From: Pollenia angustigena
Lineage: Eukaryota; Arthropoda; Insecta; Diptera; Polleniidae
Assembly (NCBI GenBank): GCA_930367215.1
Contig: OV884057.1
Location: forward strand, 262,216,339-262,280,338
Direction: 5' to 3'
DNA: 64,000 nt
Positions 1 through 10,879 of this stretch are shown one piece after another; the first letter of the stretch is position 1, and each line of letters starts with the position of its first letter. The notes beneath the pieces are model-generated. The model was not told the DNA's origin. It was given only the letters and a program-made list of their open reading frames with translations, and made no database searches. The translations under genes were made by a program, and so were the position numbers.

Positions 1-1110
1 TACCCTAGGCCCTAGTACGCCTAAAACCATAATTAATAATGCTATCATAACAAAAACTGGCTCGTCACAGTTTTATAGAACTAGAAAGAACACTTTGACG
101 TTTCGTGAAGATCGGTCCATAATTTACCCAAGGCCCCATATAAACCCTACTCCCGGAAAACAGCTTAGTGCGTCTAAAACGATAAAAAATAATGCTATCA
201 TAACAAAATTTGGTACATCACAGTTTTATAGAACTAGAAATAACATTGTAAAATTTAATAAAGATCGGTCTGTAATTTACCCTGGGCCACCTATAAACCC
301 TACTCCCGGAAAACAGCTTAGTGCGCCTAAAACGATAAAAAATAATGCTATTATAACAAAATTTGGTACATCACAGTTTTTTTGAACAAGAAATAAGACT
401 ATAAAATTTTGTGAAGAGCGGTCCATAATTTTCCATATGCCCCATATAAAACCTACTACCGGAAAACATTTTAGTACGCCACAGTTTTATAGGACTTGAA
501 ATGACACTGTGAAATTTGGTGAAGATCGGTCCATAATTTACCATAGGCCCCATATAAAGCCCACTCTGGTAAAATAATTAAACACGCCTAAAACCGTAGC
601 AGATATAGATATTGCGGCAAACTTTCTTCCAGCTTAGCTTCATATGGCCAATGGCCAGAAAAAATGTTATGCAATTTTGTGTATATCACATTTTGTGTAT
701 ATCCATAATTTACCTTAGATGCCATTTTAGCAGCCTGCTGAAATTTACTGCAAACGCTTAAACTAATTGCAGCGCTGTATTGAAATGTATGTTTTTTAAT
801 ACAAGAAATCACTTTACAGAATTGGTTGATTGGTTCATAGCTTACCATGGCTTCAATATAAATTGTCCTCCGTAAAATCATTTAAGTTCGGCTTAAAATA
901 TTACGAACCATGATATTTTACTCAAGCTATTTAAAATTGCTAAAAAAAAAAGCATTAAAATTTCTGATTGTCGGCCAATAATTTAATATAGGTTTAAACC
1001 GCAACCTATTTTAATGCAGAATAATAATAAATAGACATCATACAGACATTACTCCTAAAACATTCGAACTGTCGGTGGGCACAGCCGAACATCGCACTCT
1101 AACTTGTTTG
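1..1110. repeat. Dispersed repeat R, copy 1, with ~150-bp tandem units
   Basis: The first ~600 bases repeat a unit of about 150 bp. Phrases such as ccctactcccggaaaacag, aagatcggtc and tacatcacagtttt recur at this spacing (for example near 214 and 367). The right part, from about 590, matches the right part of the copy at 32718-34304 and ends in cgaactgtcggt and ...gcactctaacttgttt near 1110. The left end lies outside the window. No coding potential was recognised; the short open frames here arise because the repeat has few stop codons. Confidence 0.75.
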
Positions 1111-1734
1111 TTAATAAAATCGCTAATTTTGACCAAAATATTCCAAAATTTAGTGTGGAGATTTGTGTTGATGCAAACATGAAAATGTCAATTTTTAATT
1201 ATTGGTTAGTTAGAGTCTTTTGCGTTTTCGATAACGATATACATATATTTTTGATAAAATTTAATAAAGAAAATTTCAAACTAAAATGAACACCCCCGTG
1301 TTACACATTTTACTTTAGGTATTTGTTGAACAATGAAGTAAATTGTATGCCATCAAAATTATTTATTATCATTTTTGACTGGCTCGGAAGCTATTTACTA
1401 ATGAGAAGTGGAAAGGAGGCAGTGTGTTAAAAGTTGTGCGAGATTCTCCTTTAATTTTCTCATACTTAGAAAAAGGAGAAGTGAAAAGAAATCATCCAAC
1501 TAAGTTTCGGGATGCTGTGGCCATAATTTAAATAGGCGCCAATAACGTTGCCTTTTGTCAAGTTTTCCCTTTGTTTTTTGTAAATTTTTTGAAAGTTATA
1601 TAAAGTTTTTTCAAGTTTTTTAAATATATAGAATTTGAAATTTGCAGTAAATTAAATGAAAATGTTAAGTGATGTTTTTGGGCGATTAAACGATCAACTA
1701 TTAGTTGCTTGTGGCCATGTTTTTGGGTGAAGTC
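1111..1734. other. AT-rich stretch, no gene recognised
   Basis: I see no protein motif, structural RNA or clear inverted-repeat element between the end of the first R copy and the TIR element that starts near 1735. Confidence 0.5.
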
Positions 1735-1998
1735 CTGGAGGCTTATTCTGAATTGCGATGCGAAAATGCATAAATGCGAACAATTGCTATTCTGTATTAC
1801 GATATTCGCAAAGTTTTTTTTTAATCGCATTTCAAATGCGAAAAGGTGACAAGTCGGTCTTCTACATTGCGAAAACAAATGTCAAATTCGCAAAATTTAT
1901 TCGACAACAAAATAGCATTCGCAAAGTACAAACATGTTAGTGAAAGATAATATTTATTTATTCATCATATATTTATTATTTAATTCAGGGCAGCAAGC

Positions 1999-2229
1999 AA
2001 TAACACCACCAAACCGCGTCAATTTGAAATAATGATAGAATGTATGAATAAGCACAGCCAATTGGCAAGAGGCCATTTGAAAACACCAAATGCACATCAG
2101 TCGGCAAATATTTTGTGACAAACGTTAACTGAAGAACTAAATATCAATGGACTACCTATAAGAGAAGCTGCAGGATTAAAAAAGTATGAAAAATATAAAC
2201 CAGTTCAAAAATATTTGACTTTAACTTAA
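1999..2229 (+). pseudogene. Zeste-like Myb/SANT DNA-binding protein relic
   Basis: The frame from 1999 reads NNTTKPRQFEIMIECM, then LARGHLKTPNAHQSAN, an in-frame TGA at 2116-2118, then LTEELNINGLPIREAAG and LKKYEKYK before a stop at 2227. The pattern of 'elarG...T.nAr..an.lW..LteeLN..GpPiRe..GwkKv..dyK' is that of the zeste/MSANTD-type Myb-like domain, which Harbinger-type transposons encode as an accessory DNA-binding protein. About 76 codons remain; the in-frame stop and the loss of the expected tryptophans show decay. It lies inside the inverted repeats at 1735 and 4545, upstream of the LINE's 3' end. The domain call is firm; the assignment to a Harbinger element is inference. Confidence 0.65.
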
Positions 2230-2285
2230 ATATTAATAGGTTTGGTCCGATTTTAATATTATATATATATTATGTCCTGTGGTTC

Positions 2286-3962
2286 CTAGTAGGAACAAAG
2301 GGCCGCAACGAACTCTTTCCATTCGATCCGGTTTGATGCTAAACATCTAATTTCCCTCCAGCTTAGCCCACTTTGGTTTACTTCCGATTCAAGTTGACGT
2401 CTCCAGGTGTGCGTCCGACGGCCAACTCTTCTTGTATTACCATGGGGGTTCCAGTCAATCGCAGATTTAGTAGGGTCGCCATGTGGTCTACGGAGCGAGT
2501 GACCTATCCAGCGCCATTTTCGATTAAGGATCTCGATGTTAATTGGCCGTTGGTTTGTCCGTTGCCAAAGGTTAGTGTTGGATATGGTGTTTGGCCAGAA
2601 TATCTTGAGGATCCTACGCAGGCAGCGATTAACAAACACCTGAATGGCGTTTATTTCTCGTGATGTCGTGTTCCATGATTCGCAGGCGTAAAGAAGCACC
2701 GATTTGACGCAAGAATTAAATATGCTAATCTTAGTGTGTTCCGAAATAGAGGCAGATTTCCATACAGGGCGCAACATGCCAAATGATTGCTTGGCCTTTG
2801 ACATTCGATAGGCCACATCATTGCTGCAGCCGCCAGTATGTGTTAAAATGCTACCAAGATAGCAAAACGACTTGACTTCTTCTAGCTCAACATCCTGTAT
2901 TTTAAATTTGCTGTTATTGAGGGTATTGCAACGCATTACCTTACTCTTTCCAATATTAATTTTTAATCCAGCTTTTGCAGCTTCGGTTTCAAGAGATTTT
3001 AGTTTAGCTGACATATGACGATAGCTGTGAGATAGGAGGCAGATATCGTCGGCGTACTCCAGACTCTCAAGTTGTTGAGTAAGCCCCCATCTTATACCTC
3101 TATTTGTTTGAGTGGCGTTGCGCACTATGACGTCAAGGACAATGTTGAAGAGAAGGGGTGATAGTATACATCCCTGGCGCACTCCGGTTACCACATTAAT
3201 GCTGCTACTTAGAGCGTTGTCATGAACAACTCTACATTTAACGTCTGCATACAGTGCCTGAGTGAGTTGGATGATCTTAGGTGGAACACCTTTACACGCA
3301 AGGGCGCTCCATATTGCATTATGGCTTAAGGTGTCGAAAGCTCTTTCAAAATCGATAAAGACCATGTGGAGGGGGGACTGCCACTCTGCGGACTGCTCAA
3401 TTATGATTCGCAAGCTATTGATGTGGTCAACGCAAGATTTTTGTGGACGAAATCCAGCCTGCTCTGGTCTGAGATCATCCATAATAGCATCCGAGATTCT
3501 TTTATTGATGATATGTGCTATAATTTTATTAACTGCACTAAGGATTGTGATACCTCTCCATTTCCTGCAGTCGGTAAGGTCGCCTTTTTTAGGGATGTTC
3601 ACAATTATACCTTCCTTAAGATTTGCGTCGAGTTCAAATGATAACCAAAAGTTCTCGATGAGGGGTAGCAGAATGTTAGCTTTTAATTGGGGATCAGCTT
3701 TAAGCATTTCGGGGGCTATATTATCAACACCGGGTGCCTTGTTTGCCTTTAAAGCGTTAATAGCGTTTAACACTTCGAGAATATCAGGACATTCAGTTGA
3801 TATATCCTGCCTGACTGTGTGGGATGGACATGAGCAAATATTGGAAAGATTATGTGGTGGGTTTGAAAGCATACAAGAGTAATGCTGTCTCCATATTTCT
3901 AATTGATCATTCCTAGATGTAGATAATACTCCCTCGCTGTTCTTAAGTGGTTTTGTAGTCAC
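2286..3962 (-). pseudogene. RTE-like LINE reverse transcriptase (558 codons)
   Basis: This long minus-strand frame is a non-LTR reverse transcriptase. In order it shows NKAPGVDNIAPEM, a fingers motif with IPKKGDLTDCRKWRGIT, PEQAGFRPQKSCVDHI, catalytic block A (VFIDFERAFDTL), VRQGCILSPLLFNI, catalytic block C with EYADDICLL, and the C-terminal SFCYLGSILTHTGG and RWRWIGHSLRRPH segments. The last resembles SR2/RTE-type elements as I remember them. All catalytic aspartates are present. The frame opens at a GTG rather than a true start, because a one-base shift near 3960 separates it from its N-terminal part (3959-4528). After the stop the strand runs into a short TA-rich tail near 2262, as expected for RTE-like 3' ends. 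The endonuclease domain is missing. It was inserted into the TIR element at 1735-4545. Confidence 0.8.
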
Positions 3963-4528
3963 GAAATTTTACCAGTGAGTTTTTTAGTGATTGCATATAG
4001 ATCCTTGGATCTATGTTCTACAGATGCTTTTTGGGCATCACAAGCTAGTGACTCGTGCCATCGTCTTTTGTCATTTCTAGCACTTCGCTTGACTAGCAAA
4101 TCGTGTCGCCTGTACGCTTCCCCTAGCGATGCCTTTTCACCTCGTGTTCTTGCTGTATTTTGTTTTGCCTTTATTTCTTTTCTTTTCAGTACTAACTTCC
4201 AGGTATCGTCAGGCATCCACTGCGCTCTTTTGCGTGCCCTGTAGCCAATATGTTCTCTGGCAGCATCGTTGAAGCTATTATTTATATTTTGCCATTCTAT
4301 CACTGGGTATGCTCGTTGTATAACCAATCCTCCTTTTAGCTCTTCCACGTAGTTGTGAAGATTTTGAACGTTTTTAAGTTTTTCTACGTCATATATACGT
4401 CTGATTTTAAAGTACACACAAAACATTTTCATTTTCTTCGTCTTCGAACCACAGTGCCACAAAATCCAACAGAATACCAATTTTCTTTCACATCGCATTT
4501 CATTTGCGCATCGCATTGATTTTCGCAT
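3959..4528 (-). pseudogene. N-terminal (pre-RT) part of the same RTE-like LINE
   Basis: The frame contains KIRRIYDVEKLKN, FNDAAREHIGYRARKRA, WMPDDTWKLVLKRKEIK and RNDKRRWHESLACDAQKA. This is the basic linker that precedes the reverse transcriptase in this LINE group. It stops with TGA at 3961-3959, where the RT continues in the next frame, so one base has been gained or lost. The first ~25 codons (MRKSMRCANEMRCERK) are not LINE: they are translated from the gcgatgcg-rich end of the surrounding TIR element, so the LINE is 5'-truncated near 4440-4490 and lacks its endonuclease. Confidence 0.7.
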
Positions 4529-4567
4529 CGCAATTCAGAATAAGCCTCCTGTCTTTGTATACCAAAG

Positions 4568-5110
4568 CATGGTTGGATACCGAAACGAATATCGGTATCG
4601 GTATGAAACTTATTTTTATTTCCGTATCGATAGCCGAATTTTAATTATATCGCTATCGGTATGCCGGTATAGCAACTTTTATAACAGTATTAGAATTAAA
4701 TGAAACAAACAAAGAAACAATTTTAAAAAAAGAAAAAAACTTCTGTATTTCAAACTGTCAAACCCAAACCTCAAAATTTCCTATAAATGTTGTTATAGAA
4801 CTTATGTGCCTTTCTATATATGACAGCTACTTACTATTAGTAAGTAACAAAACAATAACAGTGTAGCAACCTAGAGCGTCAAGTAAACAAACATATTTTT
4901 CATTTGCACCAGTGTTGAAACTTTTAATTTTTTTCTATTTGAAATTATATTATTTTCTAATACCGAAACAATTGTACCGGTATAATACCGGTATTAACGA
5001 AAACGGTATACGCATACTGGTATTTTATGCAAAAAAACAATTTCACTATCGGTATCAATACCGGCATTCAATTTAAACGGTATTAGTATCGGTATAAGTT
5101 ACCAACCTTT
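4568..5110. mobile_element. hAT-like non-autonomous element with 8-bp TSD
   Basis: The 8-bp sequence taccaaag occurs directly on both sides (4560-4567 and 5111-5118). The ends are inverted: the left reads atGGTTGGatacc and the right ends ggtataagttaCCAACCttt. The interior carries many copies of the self-complementary motifs ataccggtat, ggtatcggtat and their variants (4575-4680 and 4960-5095), which looks like subterminal binding-site structure. No open frame of note is present. An 8-bp TSD fits hAT or P superfamilies; the terminal bases do not decide between them. Confidence 0.6.
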
Positions 5111-5118
5111 TACCAAAG

Positions 5119-7096
5119 TGATGAACCAATTGTTGAAAGAAAAATTTGTAAAGTTTTTGTTATAAATTTTGAGAAAATTTAATTTTAATGCGAAAACAAG
5201 GAAATGTTAACTGTCATAATAATTTCTCTAAAAGAGCCATTTCGATTTTCTTTCATACTAAGTGAATTTTTAGATACTCTGTATTTTAATAATCAATTTA
5301 TCCAGTTTGGAAATTTAGATCTGAAATTAATCTTAATATCGTTTTGTAGGTTATTGCGCAAGTTTGAACTACGAAACAATACAACACATTAAATAAATTG
5401 TAAATGGCTTAATTTAATCTTCATTTTTTTACAAACAATACTAAAAAGTAGATCTATAAAAAGAAAAATCTTGTTTAGAAATTTTTATGTTTTAATTTTA
5501 AATCAATTTTGGGAAAATACTAAAAACCTAAGTCGTTACAATCGTTAAGTTTCGTTTAAATAAACGGCAAAAAGACCACAGTGACCCAACAAACTAAAAC
5601 AACATTGTATCTATCTATTGGTGTATTTGGAAAAGATCATCAAATTCAAAGATTCGCATTTAATTTTTTGTGTTTTTTTTTTCTCGTTTGAATTTTGGAT
5701 TCTAAAAGCATTAAAAACTATATTTAAATTTGAGTTTAACGACTATTTTCTTTGTTTATTGTACCATTTTGTATCGAATGTAATAAAATCCGGTCAAAAA
5801 AAACCTGAAAATTGTGTATCGCGCTTAAAAAGACAGACCACCATGACCAAAAGCAGCAAAATCTTCTTGACCGATCTATAACAAATAAATGTTTTGTTGC
5901 TCTTTTGAAATCAAACAAAGATTATTTAAAATTGTTTTTAAAATTGTTATCTTTATGATCATTTTTACGAGCATGTTAGCATGTTTGTTCATTTCGAAAT
6001 TAGTAACAGGCTGAACAACCAACCAACCGTCACACTGTCCAACAGTCAAACTAACCAACGTATGAGTGTGTCTATCAGACCAATTAACTGACTTACTTAC
6101 TATAAAATCTGAGGCCTCAGCATCAAGTGACATTAAAAATTTAAAACCATAAAATTTTTTTTTTTTTTTGAGTGATCGAAGCATAGAAAAAAAATATGTT
6201 TAAAAATTTTAATCAAAAATCATTAGAATTGTCAACGCATAAATTAATTGCTCATAAAGATTTTTATGTTATTATTGTCTTTTTTATTTTTTCGTTAAAT
6301 TATAAAAATGTTATGTTAATTTTTATTATATGAAGACATTTTTGCATAATTTTTTTTTTAATATTTAACTGTTCAAGGTGTGGTTTTTAATGAGGTGCTG
6401 CTTTTATTTTATAATTTTTCATTTGATTTGATTCGATTCGATTTAATTCGAATTTGAGTTTTGTTTTGAGTCTGAAGCCATATTGTGTGTGAAACAAGGA
6501 GAGCAAAACTGACCGTTAAGCCAAATTAATCCAAATTTATGGCATTAACTGGGCATTTTAGAAAACATGTTTATTACACAGTACTACACATAAAATGCAA
6601 ACTCCTTCTCGCGTGGAATTTCTCGAAAAAACTAAAAAACCACATTGAGGTTTGATAGTTTTAGCTGCACTTCGAATTGAATGGCCTCATGTCATGAAGG
6701 GTGTCTCAGTAAGAGTGCACTTTTTAAATTAAGTGTCATTTATTGTGCAAGTGGCAGCTCCGAAATTTGGTAGCTGTCAAATATGTTTATTCCGATAACT
6801 AAAAATTGAGTTCTTTACGAAAAAAACGCGTTAAAATTATGAAAAAAACGTGTTTTTATTTTAAAATGAAAAAGAACATTATTACTGGGGCTTCTTTTAT
6901 ATTTTCGCTTCAACATGATTTTTCCGGGCAAAAAAAGATTAAGCGACATCATTCTCATTGTTATGTTTTTTTTTTTAGAAACCCCTAAACGGGCTTATAA
7001 GGGTCTTGTGTTCTTTAAAAATAAAAAGATTATATTTATATATTTAGATTATATATATTATACCCCAACATCTTCAGGGAGATATTTTTATTGATA
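5119..7096. other. AT-rich stretch, no gene recognised
   Basis: The stretch contains short runs of T and A and several short open frames with low-complexity translations. I recognise no domain, RNA gene or clear TIR element here. Confidence 0.45.
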
Positions 7097-7276
7097 TATC
7101 GGGTGATTTTTTAGCTATTATCTTTTTGGCAACACTGGTTTAAACAGCTGACGCCGCACACTGGGGATTTTTGTATGGAGGTGAGGAAAAAAATATATTT
7201 GTCAAAAATATAATGATTTCATCACAAATTTAGTTTTATTTTTATAGTAATACGCAAAAGTAATCAAAATAAAGAA

Positions 7277-7563
7277 ATATTCAACATTTTTCATTTTTCG
7301 AATTTATTCTATGAGCTAAATTTCAGTTATGTATTTTATAAAGCTTTTTTGTAAAAGTTCTATTCCTTCAATTTTTCAGAAATGACTTTATACACTACCA
7401 GACTATTATATTGTATTTTCTTTTTACAATATAATAGTCTGGTAGTGTATAAAGTCATTTCTGAAAAATTTAAGGAATAGAACTATTACAAAAAAGCTAT
7501 ATAAAATACATAACTGAAATTTAGCTCATAGAATAAATTCGAAAAAGGAAAAATGTTGAATAT
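7277..7563. repeat. Long near-perfect hairpin (two ~139-bp arms)
   Basis: Arms 7277-7415 and 7425-7563 are inverted copies separated by a loop of about 9 T-rich bases. The inner stem carries actaccagactattatattg against its complement. Outward, the shared sequence includes ttcagttatgtattttat, ctatgagctaaattt and the atattcaacattttt end. Only a few mismatches and small gaps are visible. A transcript would fold into a ~139-bp duplex. Confidence 0.9.
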
Positions 7564-7734
7564 AATATAAAAGTAACCTTCGGAAGGAAATAATTCCCAG
7601 TTTCTATTTGTCAAAATAAAGAAAGCTAGAAAAATATATATCTTTACCTACAATGTAAAAAGCCCTAACTAACAAAAAATTTAAATGAATTTTTTAATTT
7701 TTAATTTATTATTTATTTTAAATCTACTTTTTAA

Positions 7735-8405
7735 TTTATTATTCTAAAAGAGCCTTAACTTCGTCGCTTATATCACTATGATTTTTCTGGCTAAATGAAG
7801 GAGTCAAGTGTGAGATCATGGGATCTGATGTTACCATCATTCGGTGCATAATATCTTCGTTCGTGGCAATTCGACTGCATTTTCTGGAGTGTCTAACCCG
7901 ATATTTTTTATAGTCTTTGTTACGACTTTCCTTAGCCTCTTCGGATAGTAAGCCTACAGAAAAAATACACTTTTCAATTATATATTTTCCATGAATCAGA
8001 ATTTTGTGGAGTGTTTTTTTTCGGATTTAGTGCCTCGGTAATTGTTATAGCTTCGAGAATTGTTGAAAGCCGCTTGATTATGTCTTCATCTAGACCCATG
8101 ATTTCGGAAATCAAAGCAGGATTAGCAAAGCATCTTCGTGACGTATTTCCTGAATTTGTCATACCAGAGCCTTGCTTAACAGTATCAACCTGTATTCCAA
8201 TTTTCTCTTTAATTTCACGCTTTATCAGACATTTTCGGGCTTCTTTTTGCGGACGAGTATTTGAGTCGACTCTTCCAAGTTTAAATTCAATATTGTAAGC
8301 TACATGCAAAAGACACTCCATCAGCTTAATACAGGTAGCCAACGGAAAAACCCAAATAATTAAAAAAGTGCACTTTCCTTTTTTCCCTTTCAATTGTCCA
8401 CGCAC
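7735..8405 (-). pseudogene. RAG1/Transib-like transposase, C-terminal relic
   Basis: The minus strand encodes ECLLHVAYNIEFKLGRV, then GIQVDTVKQGSGMTNSGNTS, RRCFANPALISEIMGLDED and IIKRLSTILEAITI. After a shift to the next frame near 8015, LHKILIHGKYIIEKCIFSV continues directly into GLLSEEAKESRNKDYKKYR, HSRKCSR, TNEDI and TSDPMI (about 8012-7750). The order GNT..R, HKILiHG, then EEA.E.RNKd.k.yR..hSRK.SR..TNED matches the C-terminal part of RAG1/Transib-like DDE transposases as I remember them. In RAG1 the E-x-x-E-S-G-N-K segment carries the catalytic glutamate. The N-terminal half and the other catalytic acids were not found, and the frame break plus a probable internal deletion make it non-functional. 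A different DDE family with a similar C-terminus remains possible. Confidence 0.5.
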
Positions 8406-9847
8406 ATTTATTACCGTTTATTACTTTGTTACCGCAATCATAAAAATCAAATAACCTTTTGTTTATTACTTTTTTTTTAATTCTGACAATCATAAAAAAG
8501 TCATAAATGTTTTTGCAAATTATTTTGTGCATATCTCGAGCACATTTTTGAAATGCATACCTTCACTTAATTGTGAATAAAAGCGAAACGCGTTCATCGA
8601 TTTTCATGATTTTTGTCTCATTTATTTCATAGGTTGTGCGACTTTACGTGAAAGTAATAGCACTTGAAACTTTTTTTTACTGTTTTGGATTTTTTATGAA
8701 TTAAAAATAAAAAATTTTAATTTTTTGGGCAAAAAATATTTTTTTTCTTCATACATTTATTTAAAACTGCGAAACTGTTGCTTATGTAGCAAAATTTTAT
8801 ATAATCAGAAGAAAGTAATTGTAATTCTTGATTTTTCGAAATTTTTTTCAGCAAAATCCGACTAGTGGTTCTCGAGTTATGTTAAACAAAAGAGCCTTAT
8901 CAGAATTGAGTCCCGAATTAATCAGCTGAAAAATGTTGTTGCAACAAATTGAGAGGTGGCACCTGGTGGCACTTGAAATTGATTAATAATGTTAAAACAG
9001 ATATGAGACAATGTATTAGTAGTGATTTCCAACTGTGGAAAAGTAAAGATAAAATTGCAGGTCCAAATGTTTGGAGAAAAATGGGATTTTTGTTATATGT
9101 TCATAAAAATACACAAAAAAAAAACTTAGTCCCAATTCACACGTTGCAAGTCTTACTGATCAGCTTGCTACTTTATAACGAGAGTGACGAGAGGAAAAGA
9201 AACGTTTCTCTCTCACTCTCTCTCGCCAGTCATGGTCAACATTTGCATGAAATAATCTTCAAACATTAAATTATATGGACCGTACTATCGACTCAAATAA
9301 AGATTTCATGCATTTTTCTGAATTTTATGTGCTTTTTTAAACTTTCCTATAGCTCTTAAAAAATCACCAGATATAATCTTCTCATCAATTGTTTTTATTT
9401 TAAATCGTTATTTAACAAATTTAGTTTTATACACACAACATAAAATATAAATATTTATTAACAACACAAATGAAACAACCATGCTATAAGGAAAACAAGG
9501 TAGTGCACCTAAATTTGTATACTCTTCACCACAGGTGGTGAATAGGGTATATATAAGTTTGTAATTCCTATAATATTGATGTAAGACCCTATAAAGTATA
9601 TATATTCTGGGTCCTTATGAGGGGCAAAGTTGATTTTACGATGTCCGTCTGTCCGTTGAAATGTGTTTTCCGAAGACCCCATATATGATGGGGGCCAGGT
9701 TATTATTCATTTATGTCACATATGGTCCGGAATTGTTTGCTATTGAAATTCAGCAAGATCGGTCCACAAATGGCTGAGATATGAGTATAAAACCACGACT
9801 GCCTAAAATTGTTTCCTTTAAAGGTCTAATAAGACTTGACATTACCA

Positions 9848-9960
9848 TACCAACACTGTATTGCCAAAATGAAATAAACATACCATACAAACCAATTCAA
9901 TTTTGGTTTCTGCGGTCATACAGTGGCTATGATAATACAGTGTTGGTAATGTGGTTATTT
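9848..9960. mobile_element. Small inverted-repeat insertion in repeat R
   Basis: The sequence taccaacactgtatt near the left end is inverted as aatacagtgttggta at the right (about 9850-9864 and 9937-9952). The interior is about 70 bp and non-coding. It sits inside R copy 2 and looks like a miniature TIR element; no clear target duplication is visible. Confidence 0.45.
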
Positions 9961-10127
9961 TTGTTGTTTTTTTATACCCTTCACTACAAGTGGTGGATTT
10001 TATTTGTAATGTGTTTAATTTTACGCATACACATACACATTAATGCATGTATATGATATGCCGCTCAAATAAAGAAACAAACTCATAGACTCAATATATT
10101 TTAATTTAACGCTTCTTTAGTAAAAGC

Positions 10128-10202
10128 ATTCGTAGCCGAGTTGTTAGGTTCTCTCCTGAGACTGATGATATTGCCAGTTCGAATCCCAAAACAAATTTTT
10201 TT
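10128..10202 (+). ncRNA. tRNA-like (SINE-type) Pol III sequence
   Basis: An A-box-like stretch tagccgagttgttagg (10133-10148) and a B-box-like stretch agttcgaatcc (10176-10186) have tRNA-like spacing and are followed by a run of seven T, which would act as a Pol III terminator. The acceptor and T stems do not pair well, so it is not a functional tRNA. It is best read as a tRNA-derived element or decayed tRNA pseudogene within repeat R. Confidence 0.45.
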
Positions 10203-10879
10203 CATTTTTTTTATTTAATTTTTTTATTTCAAACATCAGCTTTGGCAAAAGAGGAAACGAGCTTAGGTACATATATACATTTTTGGTTTTTGATATTCTT
10301 CGGCATGACGAAATGAAAAATTGGCGTGGCTCAATTAATATTTATTTATACCTATCTAAAGAACGATATTTATGTATATAACTTTTTGTTCTTATCTCAT
10401 CATGGTGAAGGGTATATAATATTCGGCATAGCCGAATATAGAACTCTTACTTGTTTTGACAAGTATTGTGTTTTGCTCTGTTGTATTTTTGTATTCAGGT
10501 TTAATAAAATATTGCCACATGAGTCAAATGGATAGAGAATCACAGAAATTTTAAAGTTAAATGTATAGTTTTAAATAAATGAAATTAACGTAGAAATTTT
10601 AGTCTTAAGCTTCGTACAGACGATGGTCAGATAATACAATGTTGTCATTTTTCTAACCATAGTGCCATTGTCAGATGCATTAATTTTACACATCTTCCAA
10701 ATCGAAATGAGCTTACAATGTTCACACAGTTGCAAGACATTTTTAGGCAATTTTTATATGAGAAATTTTATTAAATTTTTGTTTTTTTAATCTTTTTATT
10801 TACATGCAAATGGTTTTTATATTTATTATTCAACTTGCGAATTTTGAAATATGTTCTCCCTAAAAAAAATCTTTTTACA

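Larger units (their letters stand above)
1735..4545. mobile_element. TIR element carrying a zeste-like Myb/SANT relic, split by a LINE
   Basis: The ends are inverted copies of about 30 bp. The left end (1736-1765) reads ggaggcttattctgaattgc then gatgcgaaaat, and the reverse complement appears at 4512-4544. The interior near the left end is rich in ttcgca/tgcgaa motifs (1750-1925). A relic of a Myb/SANT DNA-binding domain follows. PIF/Harbinger elements encode such a protein beside the transposase, so a Harbinger-like origin is likely. No transposase was seen, and most of the right half is a nested RTE-like LINE. I found no convincing target duplication. Confidence 0.55.
7099..9371. mobile_element. 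TA-flanked TIR element, composite
   Basis: The left end reads TA then TCGGGTGATTTTTTAGCT (7097-7116). The right end reads AAAAAATCACCAGA then TA (9358-9373), whose inverse is TCTGGTGATTTTTTAAGAGC. The inverted ends and flanking TA dinucleotides fit a Tc1/mariner-type insertion. The interior holds a 286-bp hairpin (7277-7563) and a minus-strand transposase remnant (7735-8405) that looks RAG1/Transib-like. Whether the remnant belongs to the element defined by these TIRs or is a separate insertion cannot be settled from this copy. Confidence 0.55.
9525..10455. repeat. Dispersed repeat R, copy 2
   Basis: The copy begins near ctcttcaccacaggtggtg and includes gaccctataaagtatatata, ctgggtcctta, gatgtccgtctgtccg and gatcggtccac, all shared with other copies. 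It ends ggtgaagggtatataa, ttcggcatagccgaat, actcttacttgttt. It is interrupted by a ~110-bp hairpin insertion (9848-9960) and contains a tRNA-like stretch (10128-10202). Confidence 0.7.

Noticed and set aside
3262..3882. 206-codon plus-strand frame
   Set aside because: It is the antisense of the RTE-like reverse transcriptase and shows no domain of its own.
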